Assembly (NCBI GenBank): GCA_003222895.1
Contig: QHXI01000089.1
Coordinates: 1 to 45,313, forward strand
Length of the DNA stretch: 45,313 nt
Direction of reading: 5' to 3'
Source of the DNA: Acidobacteriota bacterium
Lineage (GTDB): Bacteria > Acidobacteriota > Blastocatellia > Pyrinomonadales > Pyrinomonadaceae
Shown here: piece by piece, positions 1 to 9,500 of the stretch
How the letters are laid out: each line of letters begins with the position of its first letter
How positions within the stretch are numbered: the first letter of the stretch is position 1
The notes under the pieces: model-generated
What the model was told of the DNA's origin: nothing
What the model saw: the letters and a program-made list of their open reading frames with translations, nothing else
Database searches by the model: none
Position numbers and translations under genes: made by a program

Positions 1-1233
1 GGCGGTGGCGGCGGAGGCCTTCTCGATATTCTTGTCGAGATTCTGTTGCTCGGCGTTGTAAAGCCGCGCGCCGCTCACCCGAGCCAGGTCGTGCAGATAT
101 TGGTCGCCGAGTTCGTATTCACTGCGACTGTTTCCTGAGCCGCCACCGGGCCAACCCGCGCCCGGCGAACCACCGCCGCGGCGTCCGTTGCGCCCGCCGC
201 CATTCGGATAATTTCCACCGCCGCCATTCGGATAGTTTCCACCGCCACCATTCGGATAATTGCCGCCGCCGTTCCCACCGCCAAGAATCGCGCCAAGAAT
301 ATCGAGAAGGCCTCCGCCGCCACCGCCTGGATAACCGCCGCCGCGCCGACCACCGCCGCTGTTGGGCCAGCCGCCGCCCCAAACGCCCATGTCCGACGAC
401 GTGTCGAATTCGACGGGATAGATCAGCGCACCGAGCTCTTCCGCGTCGCGCACGGTGCTTTCGTAACTTGCGTGTTTGCTCGTGGTGTCAACGCCGTCAG
501 TGAACAGGACGATCGCTTTGCGACCTTCGATCCGATTGAAGTACTGGTTCTCGACTTGATCGACTGCGTCGTAGAGACGAGTGCCGTTACCGGGTTCGGT
601 TTGGCGAATCGCGTTGCGCAGCGTGTTGTGATCGTTTGTTGGCTGCGGCGTCAGGAATCGAATTTTGTCGCTGAATGATACAACCAGCACGCGATCATCA
701 GCGCGGAGCTGATCGACGAAGGTAATCGCAGCCTGCTGAATCTCTTCCAGCTTGAATCGAGTCGAGCCGCTGGTGTCGATCATCAAGGCGACGGTGAAAG
801 GTTTTTCGGTCGATTGAAAGTAAGCGACTTTCTGTTCGACGCCATCTTCCCAAACTCTAAAATTCTTTTCTGTCAGATCGGGAATGTACTTGCCGTCGCG
901 GTCCATCACGCTCACCGGAATGCTGATCAGCGTCGTCTCGACCTTCACGACATCACCCTCGCCAACTTCTTCCGGTCCGGCATCTTTCTGCTGAGTCGCC
1001 GGTTTTTGCTCGTTCGGATCGCGAGTAGCTCCGCCCAAAACTGGCGGCCGTGACGGACGCACGACGTCAGTCGACGGCTGTGAATCCGGCTGAGATTGAG
1101 TTTGGTTTTGCTGATCCGATTGCTGAACCGGCGGCGTCGCTCCAACCCGGCGCGGACGCGATTGTGATGTCGCGATTTGTGCGGTGACGAGTACGAAAGA
1201 CGCGACCAGCACGAGGGCAGTAAATCTCTTCAT
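1..1233 (-). CDS. VWFA-related (acidobacterial type) secreted von Willebrand A protein, 3' end outside window
   Basis: An open frame starts at the ATG ending at 1233 and runs off the left edge, giving 411 codons with no stop. It begins MKRFTALVLVASFVLVTAQ, a signal peptide, then a Gln/Pro/Ser-rich linker. A von Willebrand A domain follows, with the MIDAS motif in MIDTSGST and a second metal-site segment FTDGVDTTS. The family is seen in many copies in Acidobacteriota and is presumed to mediate metal-dependent protein binding outside the membrane; substrates are unknown. After the VWA core the protein has a very Gly-rich insert with three copies of GNYPNGGG, then returns to ordinary sequence (DQYLHDLARVSGARLY). 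The family call is firm; the role is not known. Confidence 0.85.
   Translation of the reverse strand, partial: MKRFTALVLVASFVLVTAQIATSQSRPRRVGATPPVQQSDQQNQTQSQPDSQPSTDVVRPSRPPVLGGATRDPNEQKPATQQKDAGPEEVGEGDVVKVETTLISIPVSVMDRDGKYIPDLTEKNFRVWEDGVEQKVAYFQSTEKPFTVALMIDTSGSTRFKLEEIQQAAITFVDQLRADDRVLVVSFSDKIRFLTPQPTNDHNTLRNAIRQTEPGNGTRLYDAVDQVENQYFNRIEGRKAIVLFTDGVDTTSKHASYESTVRDAEELGALIYPVEFDTSSDMGVWGGGWPNSGGGRRGGGYPGGGGGGLLDILGAILGGGNGGGNYPNGGGGNYPNGGGGNYPNGGGRNGRRGGGSPGAGWPGGGSGNSRSEYELGDQYLHDLARVSGARLYNAEQQNLDKNIEKASAATA
201..272. repeat. Three tandem 24-bp coding repeats in the VWA gene
   Basis: Near-identical 24-bp units begin at 201, 225 and 249, each starting cattcggata. Read on the minus strand they encode GNYPNGGG three times within the Gly-rich insert. 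The period is a multiple of three, so copy-number change would keep the frame. Confidence 0.9.
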
Positions 1234-1522
1234 GGCGAAAACTCCTGTCGGAGAGGCGATTGCCGGCAATTGGCCACTACGGGCGGTTGGATGCGATCAA
1301 GCCGCAGGGTAGTTGTAGCGCAATTCACATTGCGATTACCGGATTTTCTCGGAGAGAGAAATGGGGAGAGTAAATCGACGAAGTGAAGATAGCACTGGGA
1401 GCGCTTTTGAGCAACGTTCCGGTTGAGTAACTTGGTGCACTAGCTCGACCGTTAGGAGGGCTCGCAAATAATCGAAACAATAAAGTACCCGCAGAAGAGA
1501 CTGAGCCTCTCTTACGGTCGGG
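1234..1522. other. Intergenic region with two half-palindrome remnants
   Basis: No gene is supported here. The part next to 1233 should hold the VWA promoter and ribosome-binding site (ggagtt lies just upstream of its ATG). Around 1446-1465 (ctcgaccgttaggagggct) and 1509-1530 (cttacggtcgggctaatgcc) are two inverted versions of the GCCCGACCGTnAGGGAGGGC palindrome seen elsewhere in the window. The second overlaps the stop codon of the M14 peptidase gene at 1523-1525. Confidence 0.55.
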
Positions 1523-4105
1523 CTAATGCCCCGAACTCAGATTGATAGCGTTCCAAATAAACGGAAACGTTCCCCATGTCTGGCCGCGGTGCTGCGGACG
1601 AAACGCAAACAGTACGATGCGGCCTTTGCCCATCGTGACTTGGGCCAGCGCGATCTTGTCTTTGATTCGATCTTCGCCGCGCAGCCAACCTGAGCGCAAC
1701 ACGTTTTCTTTCGCGTATCGCGCAATCACGGTTGTTGCCAAGGGAGTTTGCGGCGCATCGAAAATCGGATTTGGCGTGCTCGTGAGTTCAAACGCCGAGC
1801 TGTTGATGAAGTAAGCGTCCGCCTCTTTCGACATTGTGCGCGCGACGGGATTTGAATTGTCAACGTCAATTCGCAGAATCGATCCGGGACAGTAAAAATC
1901 TGACGAGCGCACGCCTTCGAGAACATTCTTCAGCGGCAATTTCCATTGCTTGATCAACTGTCCACACGATCCATCAAAACAGATCAGTGTTCCACCGTCT
2001 TCGACGAAGCGAGCGAGATTGATAAAGCCTCGGTCGTTAATACCTCGGGCGCTTTCATCTCCCGAGGAGTCAGCGTCCGGCATAGCGCGTGTCTGCTCGG
2101 AAGGCAGAACGATCGCGTCAAATCGCGCGCGAAAACTCCCATCGTTAATCGCCGCTTCACGCACGGAATCGAACGGCACATTGAACGTATCGAAGACGTA
2201 TCGCGTCCAGCCTTCATCCATGTTGCCGGCGCGCGAGTTTTGATAAATCGCAACGCGAACTCCAGGCTTTGCTGGGTTCGTAATCGGCGACTTGTCGCTG
2301 ATCCAAAGCGGAAGAGCAAAATCCTTTCGCACGTCATTTTCAGTTTTGATCAGCGTGAGCTTTCGTTCATTCGCCGGTTCGCGAATCGACATCACGGCCG
2401 AACTCTCGACGCCCATCATCATCGGCAATGTCCAGCCTGCTACGTCGTAAGGCCGCTCAGCTTCGCCGGTTGCCGTGGTCCGATCCGGATAAACCTGCGG
2501 CTCAAACAAAGCAAGAACATTCTGGCGATACGGCTGATTCAGAAAGACGATGTAGCTGCCGGCAGGAACCTCCGGCACGCCGCCAACGATGCTTGTGAGG
2601 ATGTTAATCTGCTGACCGCTGCCCGGCAGCTTTCGCAAAAATTGCGTACCGGTGATGGCGTGTAATTCTTTGTCCAGGCGAAACACTTCAACGCCCTGTT
2701 CGACGAGCGCGCCGATCATCTTTGCGACATTCTCATCACGACCCTGGCCCGCCGGAACCAGATAAGCGAGGGGTTCGCTGCTCGGCGTTGATGCGAGGCT
2801 CGCCTTTCCCAGCTCATAAAAATTCCGCAGGTAATCCGCGCGATAGTTTGACGCCAGGGACAGCATCGAATGAGACGCGATCAATTCCATCTGCATGATG
2901 TCGTGTGGGTGCCATTCGCCGCCCGTCCATGGATCGGGAAAGTTCGTGGTCGCTTCGATCGCGCTGCGCATGCCGCGCGTGCCGCTGCGTGCAAGCTGCT
3001 CACGCGTGACAGTGCTCGGGGACATGATGCGCGCGCTCGACGCCTCGGTCAGAATTCCGATCGAGTTGTGGAAGTAGGGCGCGGTGCGAAATCCGCCATG
3101 CCACCAGGTGTCATAAAGCGCGTTGGTTAGCACCCCTTTGAATCCGGCGGCGGTAACATCGGCCGCCATTTTGTGGCCGATTAATCCGACTTGCCTCAGC
3201 AATAAAGGCGCGATGTGCGGATTCGGCGGATCGTAGAAAGGCGGCACGAAAAATCTGGAGCCGTTCGATCCCTGCTGATGCACGTCGTAAATAATTTCGG
3301 GAAACCATTCTTTCCAGAGCAGACGGGTGACGGCTTTCGTTTCTTTCAAATTCAGCATGAACCAATCGCGATTGTCATCGTGACCGGCGTAAAAATGATA
3401 GAGCTCCGGCGGACTGCTGCCTTCGCTCGCTGTTCCCAAGGTCTTGCGATACCAATTCGCGACGATGTCCACGCCGTCAGGATTTGGGGACGGAATCAAA
3501 ATCAATATCGTGTTGTGAAGAATTGATAGCGTATCCGGATCGTTCGCGCTTGCCAGGTTGTAAGCGAGCTGCATCGACATTTGCGAGGCCACAATTTCGG
3601 TCGAGTGAATCGAACAGGAAATAACTACGACCGCTTTGCCTTCGGCCATCAAGCGATCGCGCTCGCCGTTGTTCGGGACTTTGCGCGGATCGGCGAGCGC
3701 CGCCTGGATAGTTTTGTACTTTTCCAGATTGCGGATATTCTCAGGCGCGCTGATGAAGGCCGCCAGCATCTGACGGCCGAGCGTCGATGTGCCGATCGTT
3801 TGTACCTGCACGCGGTCGCTCGCTCGGACCAGACGGGCAAAGTAATCGGTGATCTGTTTCCAGTCGGCAATGGTGCGATCGTCGCCGGGGTTAAAGCCAA
3901 GCACCGATCGCGGTGAAGGAATCGAGGACGAGCTTGCGCCTTGGGTGCGACGTTGAGCTAGTGCTGCACCGGAGAAAATCGGCGATGCCGATAACAAGAG
4001 GATCGCCAGCGCCGTAGGTGCGAAATATCTATAGAAACGGACGATCTTTCCTTCAACTTTTCGATTGAGACGAGATGACGCGCATCTCGTCTCGATCGAA
4101 GACAT
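1523..4105 (-). CDS. Secreted M14-family zinc carboxypeptidase-like protein
   Basis: About 860 residues from the ATG ending at 4105. A longer frame begins at 4219, but it overlaps the divergent acyltransferase gene and runs through a repeat element. A signal peptide core (ALAILLLSASPIFSGAALAQ) is followed by an M14 peptidase fold. Zinc ligands are visible as HSTE (about 167-170) and DVHQQGS (His about 276). NPDGVD and the general-base Glu in ILTEAS (about 354) are present. The C-terminal third (FVEDGGTLICFDGSCGQL) resembles the glutamine-amidotransferase-like domain often fused to these enzymes. It is expected to hydrolyse peptides in the periplasm or outside the cell. Oddly, the start region and part of the signal peptide lie inside a dispersed repeat, and no good Shine-Dalgarno precedes either start. 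Confidence 0.85.
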   Translation of the reverse strand: MSSIETRCASSRLNRKVEGKIVRFYRYFAPTALAILLLSASPIFSGAALAQRRTQGASSSSIPSPRSVLGFNPGDDRTIADWKQITDYFARLVRASDRVQVQTIGTSTLGRQMLAAFISAPENIRNLEKYKTIQAALADPRKVPNNGERDRLMAEGKAVVVISCSIHSTEIVASQMSMQLAYNLASANDPDTLSILHNTILILIPSPNPDGVDIVANWYRKTLGTASEGSSPPELYHFYAGHDDNRDWFMLNLKETKAVTRLLWKEWFPEIIYDVHQQGSNGSRFFVPPFYDPPNPHIAPLLLRQVGLIGHKMAADVTAAGFKGVLTNALYDTWWHGGFRTAPYFHNSIGILTEASSARIMSPSTVTREQLARSGTRGMRSAIEATTNFPDPWTGGEWHPHDIMQMELIASHSMLSLASNYRADYLRNFYELGKASLASTPSSEPLAYLVPAGQGRDENVAKMIGALVEQGVEVFRLDKELHAITGTQFLRKLPGSGQQINILTSIVGGVPEVPAGSYIVFLNQPYRQNVLALFEPQVYPDRTTATGEAERPYDVAGWTLPMMMGVESSAVMSIREPANERKLTLIKTENDVRKDFALPLWISDKSPITNPAKPGVRVAIYQNSRAGNMDEGWTRYVFDTFNVPFDSVREAAINDGSFRARFDAIVLPSEQTRAMPDADSSGDESARGINDRGFINLARFVEDGGTLICFDGSCGQLIKQWKLPLKNVLEGVRSSDFYCPGSILRIDVDNSNPVARTMSKEADAYFINSSAFELTSTPNPIFDAPQTPLATTVIARYAKENVLRSGWLRGEDRIKDKIALAQVTMGKGRIVLFAFRPQHRGQTWGTFPFIWNAINLSSGH

Positions 4106-4155
4106 CACGGAGACCGGCTGCGGTTCTATAAATATTTCGCCGCTAACGCGGCTTT
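4010..4155. repeat. Dispersed inverted-repeat element, copy A
   Basis: The left arm (about 4012-4040) reads gccgtaggtgcgaaatatct then atagaaacgg. The right arm (about 4124-4155) is its inverse, cggttctataaatatttcgc followed by cgctaacgcgg. Between them is a strong hairpin, cgattgagacgagatg...catctcgtctcgatcg (about 4065-4100). Copies B (19784-19872) and C (42514-42630) share this architecture. Here the element lies between divergent genes and covers the 5' end of the M14 peptidase gene. Confidence 0.75.
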
Positions 4156-4192
4156 CACTTAGGCGAAATTCTTCGCTCGTTCGACGACATTC

Positions 4193-5041
4193 ATGTTGGG
4201 CGCGTGCGCGACGATGCATTCTGAATCACCTTCTCAAGAATTGATTGGGCAGACAGTGGCTGAAAACGCGGCGAAGTCTAGCACAAGACCGGGGAACCGG
4301 ATCATTGGCAAGCTACTGTTTGCATGGTCGTGGTTTGTCGCCGGCGCGCTGCTGTTAATTTTTGCGCCTCCCGTCTTGCTGCTCGGCATTTTGTTTAAGC
4401 GCCAGGATTGGATTTACTGGTGGGCCAACTGGGGCGCGCGCAACTGGCTGCGACTCACGGGCGTGAAGGTGAAGGTCGCGGGCCGCGAGCATCTCGATCC
4501 GAATCAGACTTACGTATTTGTCTCGAATCATCAATCGTATCTCGACGCGGCGCCGCTGTTTGCTTTTACCGGGCGCAAGATGGGAATGGTGGCGAAGAAA
4601 GAACTGTTGAAGGCGCCGATTCTTGGCTACGGAATGGGCTTTGTGAACGTCATTGCGATCGATCGATCGAATCGCGATCGCGCGGTTGAAACTTTGAAGA
4701 TTGCGAATGAACGTCTTCGCTCTGGGATTTCATTCGGCGTCTGTCCCGAAGGCACCCGCGCGCAACCGGGCGAGATGCTGCCATTCAAGAAAGGCGCGTT
4801 TCACATGGCCGTGCAAACTGGCGTGCCGATTGCGCCGATCGCTTTGAAGAATGCGGACAGGCTTATGGGAAAGGGAACTGGTGAAGCCTGGCCGGGAACG
4901 ATCGAAATGGTGATGATGCCGCCCGTCGATACTTCGTGGGTGAAGAACGATGAAGATCTCGATCAACTCGTGCAACAAGTTCAGACGATGATCATGAACG
5001 AGCTGGGGATCGAGAAGCTTTCACAGCGAAGAGTTAAGTAA
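4193..5041 (+). CDS. plsC: 1-acyl-sn-glycerol-3-phosphate acyltransferase (PlsC family)
   Basis: 282 residues from ATG 4193; ATG 4214 is an alternative. The enzyme transfers an acyl chain to lysophosphatidic acid to make phosphatidic acid, the second acylation of phospholipid synthesis at the inner membrane. A hydrophobic segment (FVAGALLLIFAPPVLLLGIL, about 53-72) anchors it. The acyltransferase motifs are clear: NHQSYLD (motif I, NHx4D), PEGTR (motif III) and VPIAPIAL (motif IV). Length fits the family. It is divergent from the M14 gene, with a repeat element between them, and converges on the TonB_C gene across a 23-bp-arm hairpin. A related acyltransferase with another acceptor is possible. 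Confidence 0.88.
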   Translation: MLGACATMHSESPSQELIGQTVAENAAKSSTRPGNRIIGKLLFAWSWFVAGALLLIFAPPVLLLGILFKRQDWIYWWANWGARNWLRLTGVKVKVAGREHLDPNQTYVFVSNHQSYLDAAPLFAFTGRKMGMVAKKELLKAPILGYGMGFVNVIAIDRSNRDRAVETLKIANERLRSGISFGVCPEGTRAQPGEMLPFKKGAFHMAVQTGVPIAPIALKNADRLMGKGTGEAWPGTIEMVMMPPVDTSWVKNDEDLDQLVQQVQTMIMNELGIEKLSQRRVK

Positions 5042-5051
5042 GAAAGCAATT

Positions 5052-5119
5052 GTTAGAGTACCAACTTCAGTCGGGCTTTGTTGAATCAGACCATCGCCGA
5101 CTAAAGTCGGTACTCTAAC
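5052..5119. terminator. Long inverted repeat between convergent genes, likely bidirectional terminator or REP-type hairpin
   Basis: Arms 5052-5074 (gttagagtaccaacttcagt cgg) and 5097-5119 (the near-perfect inverse) are 23 bp each with two mismatches and a 22-bp loop. It lies between the plsC stop (5041) and the stop of the minus-strand TonB_C gene (5125). There is no long T-run, so termination is inferred from position. Confidence 0.6.
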
Positions 5120-5124
5120 GCCTC

Positions 5125-6330
5125 TTATTGCGCCACAAAATCGTAAGTGATCACGCCGAACACTTTCACTGCCACGCCATTATCGATTGTAGGTTTGAAG
5201 CGCGCGCGGTGCGCAGCTTCGACGGCCGCGGCGCGTAGAGACTCTGGGCCAAAGACCGCTTGCGCCGAAATCACTTTTCCGGTTTCATCAAGCAGAACCT
5301 TGACCTGTACCTGCCCCGCCGCGTGAACCTTCTTTGCTTCCGGAGGATAGACTGGTTTCGGTAAGTCGATCGCCCGCTCGTTTAAGATTCCCGCATCACC
5401 AGGTTCAGCACCATCGGCGTTCGTTGCGTTGGAAGCCGATTGCGTCCCGGGCGTTGATGTCGGCTTGCTTTGGCTCGTTGGCGGCGTCAAAGTCGGGTCG
5501 GGTTTGATCTGTTCGGGATTTGCTTCGCCGATTTCGGTGATCGTGACTTTGCCGCGACCAACAACGAAGTTGGTGTATTTAACCTGCATGCGAATGCGCA
5601 TGTCTGTGCCATTGTCATAGACCAAATCGTCGTCTGCGTAAGCGTAAGTTGGAAACCAGTACTTGCCATCGATCTGCTCGCGATAGGTCTCGACGACGGG
5701 AAACTTATTGTTCTTTGTTTCCGGGATGGCCTTGCCTTTTGATTTCACGATTTGAAGATCGCGATCGTCCACCCAAATCCGGCCAATGAAAAATCGGTCT
5801 TTCGTCTTCTTCGCATCGGGAGTAACTTTCGGCGCGACGTCAAACACGTATAGATCGAGTTCATCGATGCGCTCTTTGCCGACGTACTTGAGGCTGTATT
5901 GATTAATTCTCGCCGCTTCCAGGGCGAACGGATTGACGCCGCCGAGGTCTTCAATGTCCTCCTGCGTTACGCCGGGAAATGACGGCATCGGAAAGAAATT
6001 GATCTTCTCGAAACGGTTACCTTGATCGTCGAAGGTGAAATCCGATACGCGATGATACTCGCCGGTCACCTGGCCGCCCATGCCGATCGTTTGAATCAAC
6101 GCGTCGCGTTTGAAGGCATAAGAATTCAGCGCGCGCCGGAACTCTGTTTCTTTCGCCGTGAACTTACGAATGATTTCGTCGATCTGCGCCTGACTCAGAT
6201 TGCTTGCGCCGGTCATCGTCGGTGCTTTTGCATCGGCGGTCGTTTGCTGGGCTGAGGCAAACACGGCGGCTACCAATATTAGCGCCGCCAACAAAGCGAA
6301 TTTGAACGAATTCTTAACGAGAGATCGCAT
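5125..6330 (-). CDS. Secreted protein with C-terminal TonB domain
   Basis: 401 residues. A signal peptide (FALLAALILVAAVFASAQQ) is followed by a region of about 240 residues resembling the LolA/outer-membrane lipoprotein-sorting fold (FTFDDQGNRFEKINFF, RIWVDDRDLQIVKSKGK, YWFPTYAYADDDL). A Pro/Thr/Ser linker then leads to a TonB C-terminal domain (PVYPPEAKKVHAAGQVQVKV ... FGVITYDFVAQ). TonB_C domains contact outer-membrane receptors, but this protein lacks the usual TonB N-terminal membrane anchor and is predicted to be fully exported, so a classic energy-transducer role is doubtful. Many Acidobacteriota proteins have this arrangement, with unknown function. A promoter should lie in 6331-6550, shared with divergent uvrA. 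Confidence 0.8.
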   Translation of the reverse strand: MRSLVKNSFKFALLAALILVAAVFASAQQTTADAKAPTMTGASNLSQAQIDEIIRKFTAKETEFRRALNSYAFKRDALIQTIGMGGQVTGEYHRVSDFTFDDQGNRFEKINFFPMPSFPGVTQEDIEDLGGVNPFALEAARINQYSLKYVGKERIDELDLYVFDVAPKVTPDAKKTKDRFFIGRIWVDDRDLQIVKSKGKAIPETKNNKFPVVETYREQIDGKYWFPTYAYADDDLVYDNGTDMRIRMQVKYTNFVVGRGKVTITEIGEANPEQIKPDPTLTPPTSQSKPTSTPGTQSASNATNADGAEPGDAGILNERAIDLPKPVYPPEAKKVHAAGQVQVKVLLDETGKVISAQAVFGPESLRAAAVEAAHRARFKPTIDNGVAVKVFGVITYDFVAQ

Positions 6331-6550
6331 AGTCTTCCTTCCGAATAGTGAATGGCTGCCCGAATTATAGCAGCGAGTTTTGAGGTAACACCCCTTTCAG
6401 ATGAAGGAAATTGCGTCGCTGTTGCCAGCGATGTTGGCTAGCTCTTGTTAGGGCCATTGGCAAACTGACAGTTCCGTCCCGAGGTGGTAACATGTCTGGT
6501 TTGCGAGACACGCGATTTTCTTGTCTATGTGGCTCGCGTCACAATCAGCA

Positions 6551-9500
6551 ATGACCCAGGAAGCTATCGAAGTACGGGGCGCTCGCGTCAATAACCTCAA
6601 GAATATCTCGTTCTCGATTCCCATAAACCAGTTAACGGTCGTGACGGGCGTCAGTGGTTCGGGCAAATCTTCGCTCGCATTCGACACAATTTACGCGGAA
6701 GGTCAGCGCCGCTACGTCGAATCGCTGTCCGCATATGCGCGCCAATTTCTCGAGCGGATGGATAAGCCGGACGTAGACGAAGTTCGCGGCATTGCGCCGG
6801 CAATCGCGATTCGCCAAAAGAATTCAACCCGAAACCCGCGCTCGACCGTATCCACGCAAACTGAAATTTACGATTACCTGCGTTTGCTGTACGCGCGGGT
6901 CGGCACGACCATTTGCCGAGCCTGCGGCCGCGAAGTGCATCGAGACTCGCCGGAATCGGCCGCCGACGAAATCCTGAGTGAGTTAAGCGAAGGCACGCGC
7001 TTTTACGTTTTGTTTCCAGCGAGCGCGGGGATGAGCGTGCCAGAAGCCCAACCTTCAGGGAAGATAACGTCATCAAGCGGGAATGGTGCGTCGAATAAGA
7101 CGAGACGAAACGGTAAGTCTCCGCGCGCCTCTGGCTCCGCGTCTTCGCATCATCTCATAACTGCGCACTTGATGAGCCTGATGCAACGCGGCTTCACGCG
7201 ATTGCTGTGCGAAGGAAAGCAGATCGACCTTTCAACCCCTGATGATTATCAACGCGAAAATTTTGACGGCGTTTACGTGTTGGTCGATCGGCTGATGGCT
7301 CGACCTGAAGTCCGGCAGCGGCTGGTTGATTCGCTCGAGACCTGCTTCCGCGAAGGGCACGGACAGGCTGTTGTCGAACTTAGTCTCCCCTCTCCCGTTG
7401 GGAGAGGGGTTGGGGGTGAGGGCCATAGCGTCGTAAACCCCTCACCCAACCCTCTGCCAGAGGGAGAGGGCAAGAAGACTTTGAATCCGAACAGCTCGCC
7501 AACCCGACTTCGATTCTCAGAACGCTTCGAATGCAAGTACGACGGCACGGTTTACGCGACACCTGAGCCGCGGCTATTCAGTTTCAATAATCCATTCGGC
7601 GCCTGTCCCACGTGCCAGGGATTCGGCAACACGATCGGACTCGATCTGGATCTCGTGATTCCAAATCCGGGACTGACGCTGAGCGAAGGCGCGATCGAAC
7701 CCTGGACCAAGCCGCAATACGAATGGGCGCAGTCCGAGCTGCGTAGCTTCTGCCGATCGGAAAAGATTCCAATGAACGTCCCCTTCATTGATCTGAACCG
7801 ACAGCAACGGAACGCAATTATTAACGGGAAAGGCGACTGGAGCGGGGTGCGCGGCTTCTTCGATTTTCTTGAAACGAAGAAATACAAATTGCACGTGCGC
7901 GTCTTTCTGTCGAAGTATCGGGGTTACACGCTCTGTCCCGACTGCGAGGGTGGCCGCTTGCGACAAGAAGCCCGCGATGTGCGCATCGGCGGACGGACGC
8001 TGCCCGAAATCTCGTCACTCTCGATCAAAGATGCCGCCGTCTTTTTCGACGCGCTCGAACTGACGCCTGAGCAATCTGCGATCGCCGATCGCGTGCTCTT
8101 CGAAGTGCGCCGTCGTCTGAAGTTCCTCGTGGAAGTTGGTTTGGATTACTTAACGCTCGACCGTTTGGCTTCGACTTTGTCGGGCGGCGAAGCTCAACGA
8201 ATTCGGCTGGCGACCAATCTTGGTTCGTCGCTCGTCGGCGCGCTCTACGTTCTGGACGAGCCGTCAATCGGTTTGCATCCGCGCGACAACGATCGCTTGA
8301 TTCGTTTGCTTCATAATTTGCGCGACATCGGTAACACGGTGCTGGTGGTTGAGCACGACGAAGACATGATTCGTTCGGCGGATCACATTCTCGATATTGG
8401 CCCGGCCGCGGGCGAGTTGGGTGGCCGCTTGATGTACGAAGGCGATTTTCCGGGGTTGATTTCTGAGTCGCAGTCGCTCACTGGCAAATATCTTCGCGGA
8501 GAAGTCGAGATCAAAGAGCCGAAGCATCGCCGGGCTCTGCAACTAAAACGGCTGAAGATTCGCGGCGCGAGCGAGCACAATCTGAAGAGCATCGATGTCG
8601 ACATTCCGCTCGACATGTTGGTTTGTGTGACGGGCGTCAGCGGCTCGGGCAAATCGACTCTGATCCACGACTGCATTTACGCAGGTCTGAAAAAGCAAAA
8701 GGGTGAGTGGCAGGGACATGTCGGCGCATTCCAAAAGATCGATGGCACGCAGCACATCGACGAAGTGATCCTCGTCGATCAATCTCCAATCGGGCGCACG
8801 CCGCGCTCGAATCCGGTTACGTACATCAAGGTCTACGATGCGATTCGCGAGACGTTTGCCAACACGCGCGAAGCCCAATCGCGCGGCTTCGATCCCTCAC
8901 ACTTTTCGTTCAATGTTCCCGGTGGACGCTGTGAAGTTTGTCAGGGCGACGGCACGGTCACGGTCGAGATGCAGTTCCTTGCGGATGTTGAACTAGTCTG
9001 CGAGGAATGCAAAGGCACGCGTTTCAAACAACAGGTTCTCGACGTGCGCTATCGTGGCAAGAACATTCACGACGTGCTGAACATGACCGTGCGCGAAGCG
9101 ATCACTTTCTTTCGCGACATCAACAAGATCGCGAATCGCTTACGTGTGCTGGACGAAGTTGGTCTCGGATATTTGCGGCTGGGCCAATCAGCCACGACGT
9201 TGTCCGGTGGTGAAGCGCAGCGGGTGAAACTCGCGGCGCACTTATCAAAACGCGCTGGTGCCCAGACCCTCTACATTTTTGACGAACCCACAACGGGCCT
9301 TCACTTTGACGACATCAACAAACTGCTCGCCGCGTTTCGCGCCTTGATCGATGCGGGCGGATCTCTACTCGTGATCGAACACAACCTCGACGTGATTAAG
9401 ACGGCGGATTACATAATTGATTTGGGACCCGAAGGCGGCGACGCCGGCGGCTATGTGGTGGCGACCGGAACGCCGGAACAGATCATGAAGGTGAAGGAGT

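Noticed and set aside
1946-2665. 239-codon open frame on the plus strand inside the M14 peptidase gene
   Set aside because: It lies antisense to a gene with clear catalytic motifs, has basic, low-complexity composition and no recognisable domain or ribosome-binding site.
6331-6550. SOS (LexA) box upstream of uvrA
   Set aside because: No CTGT-N8-ACAG-type or other clear LexA palindrome was found, and the operator of this lineage is not known to me.
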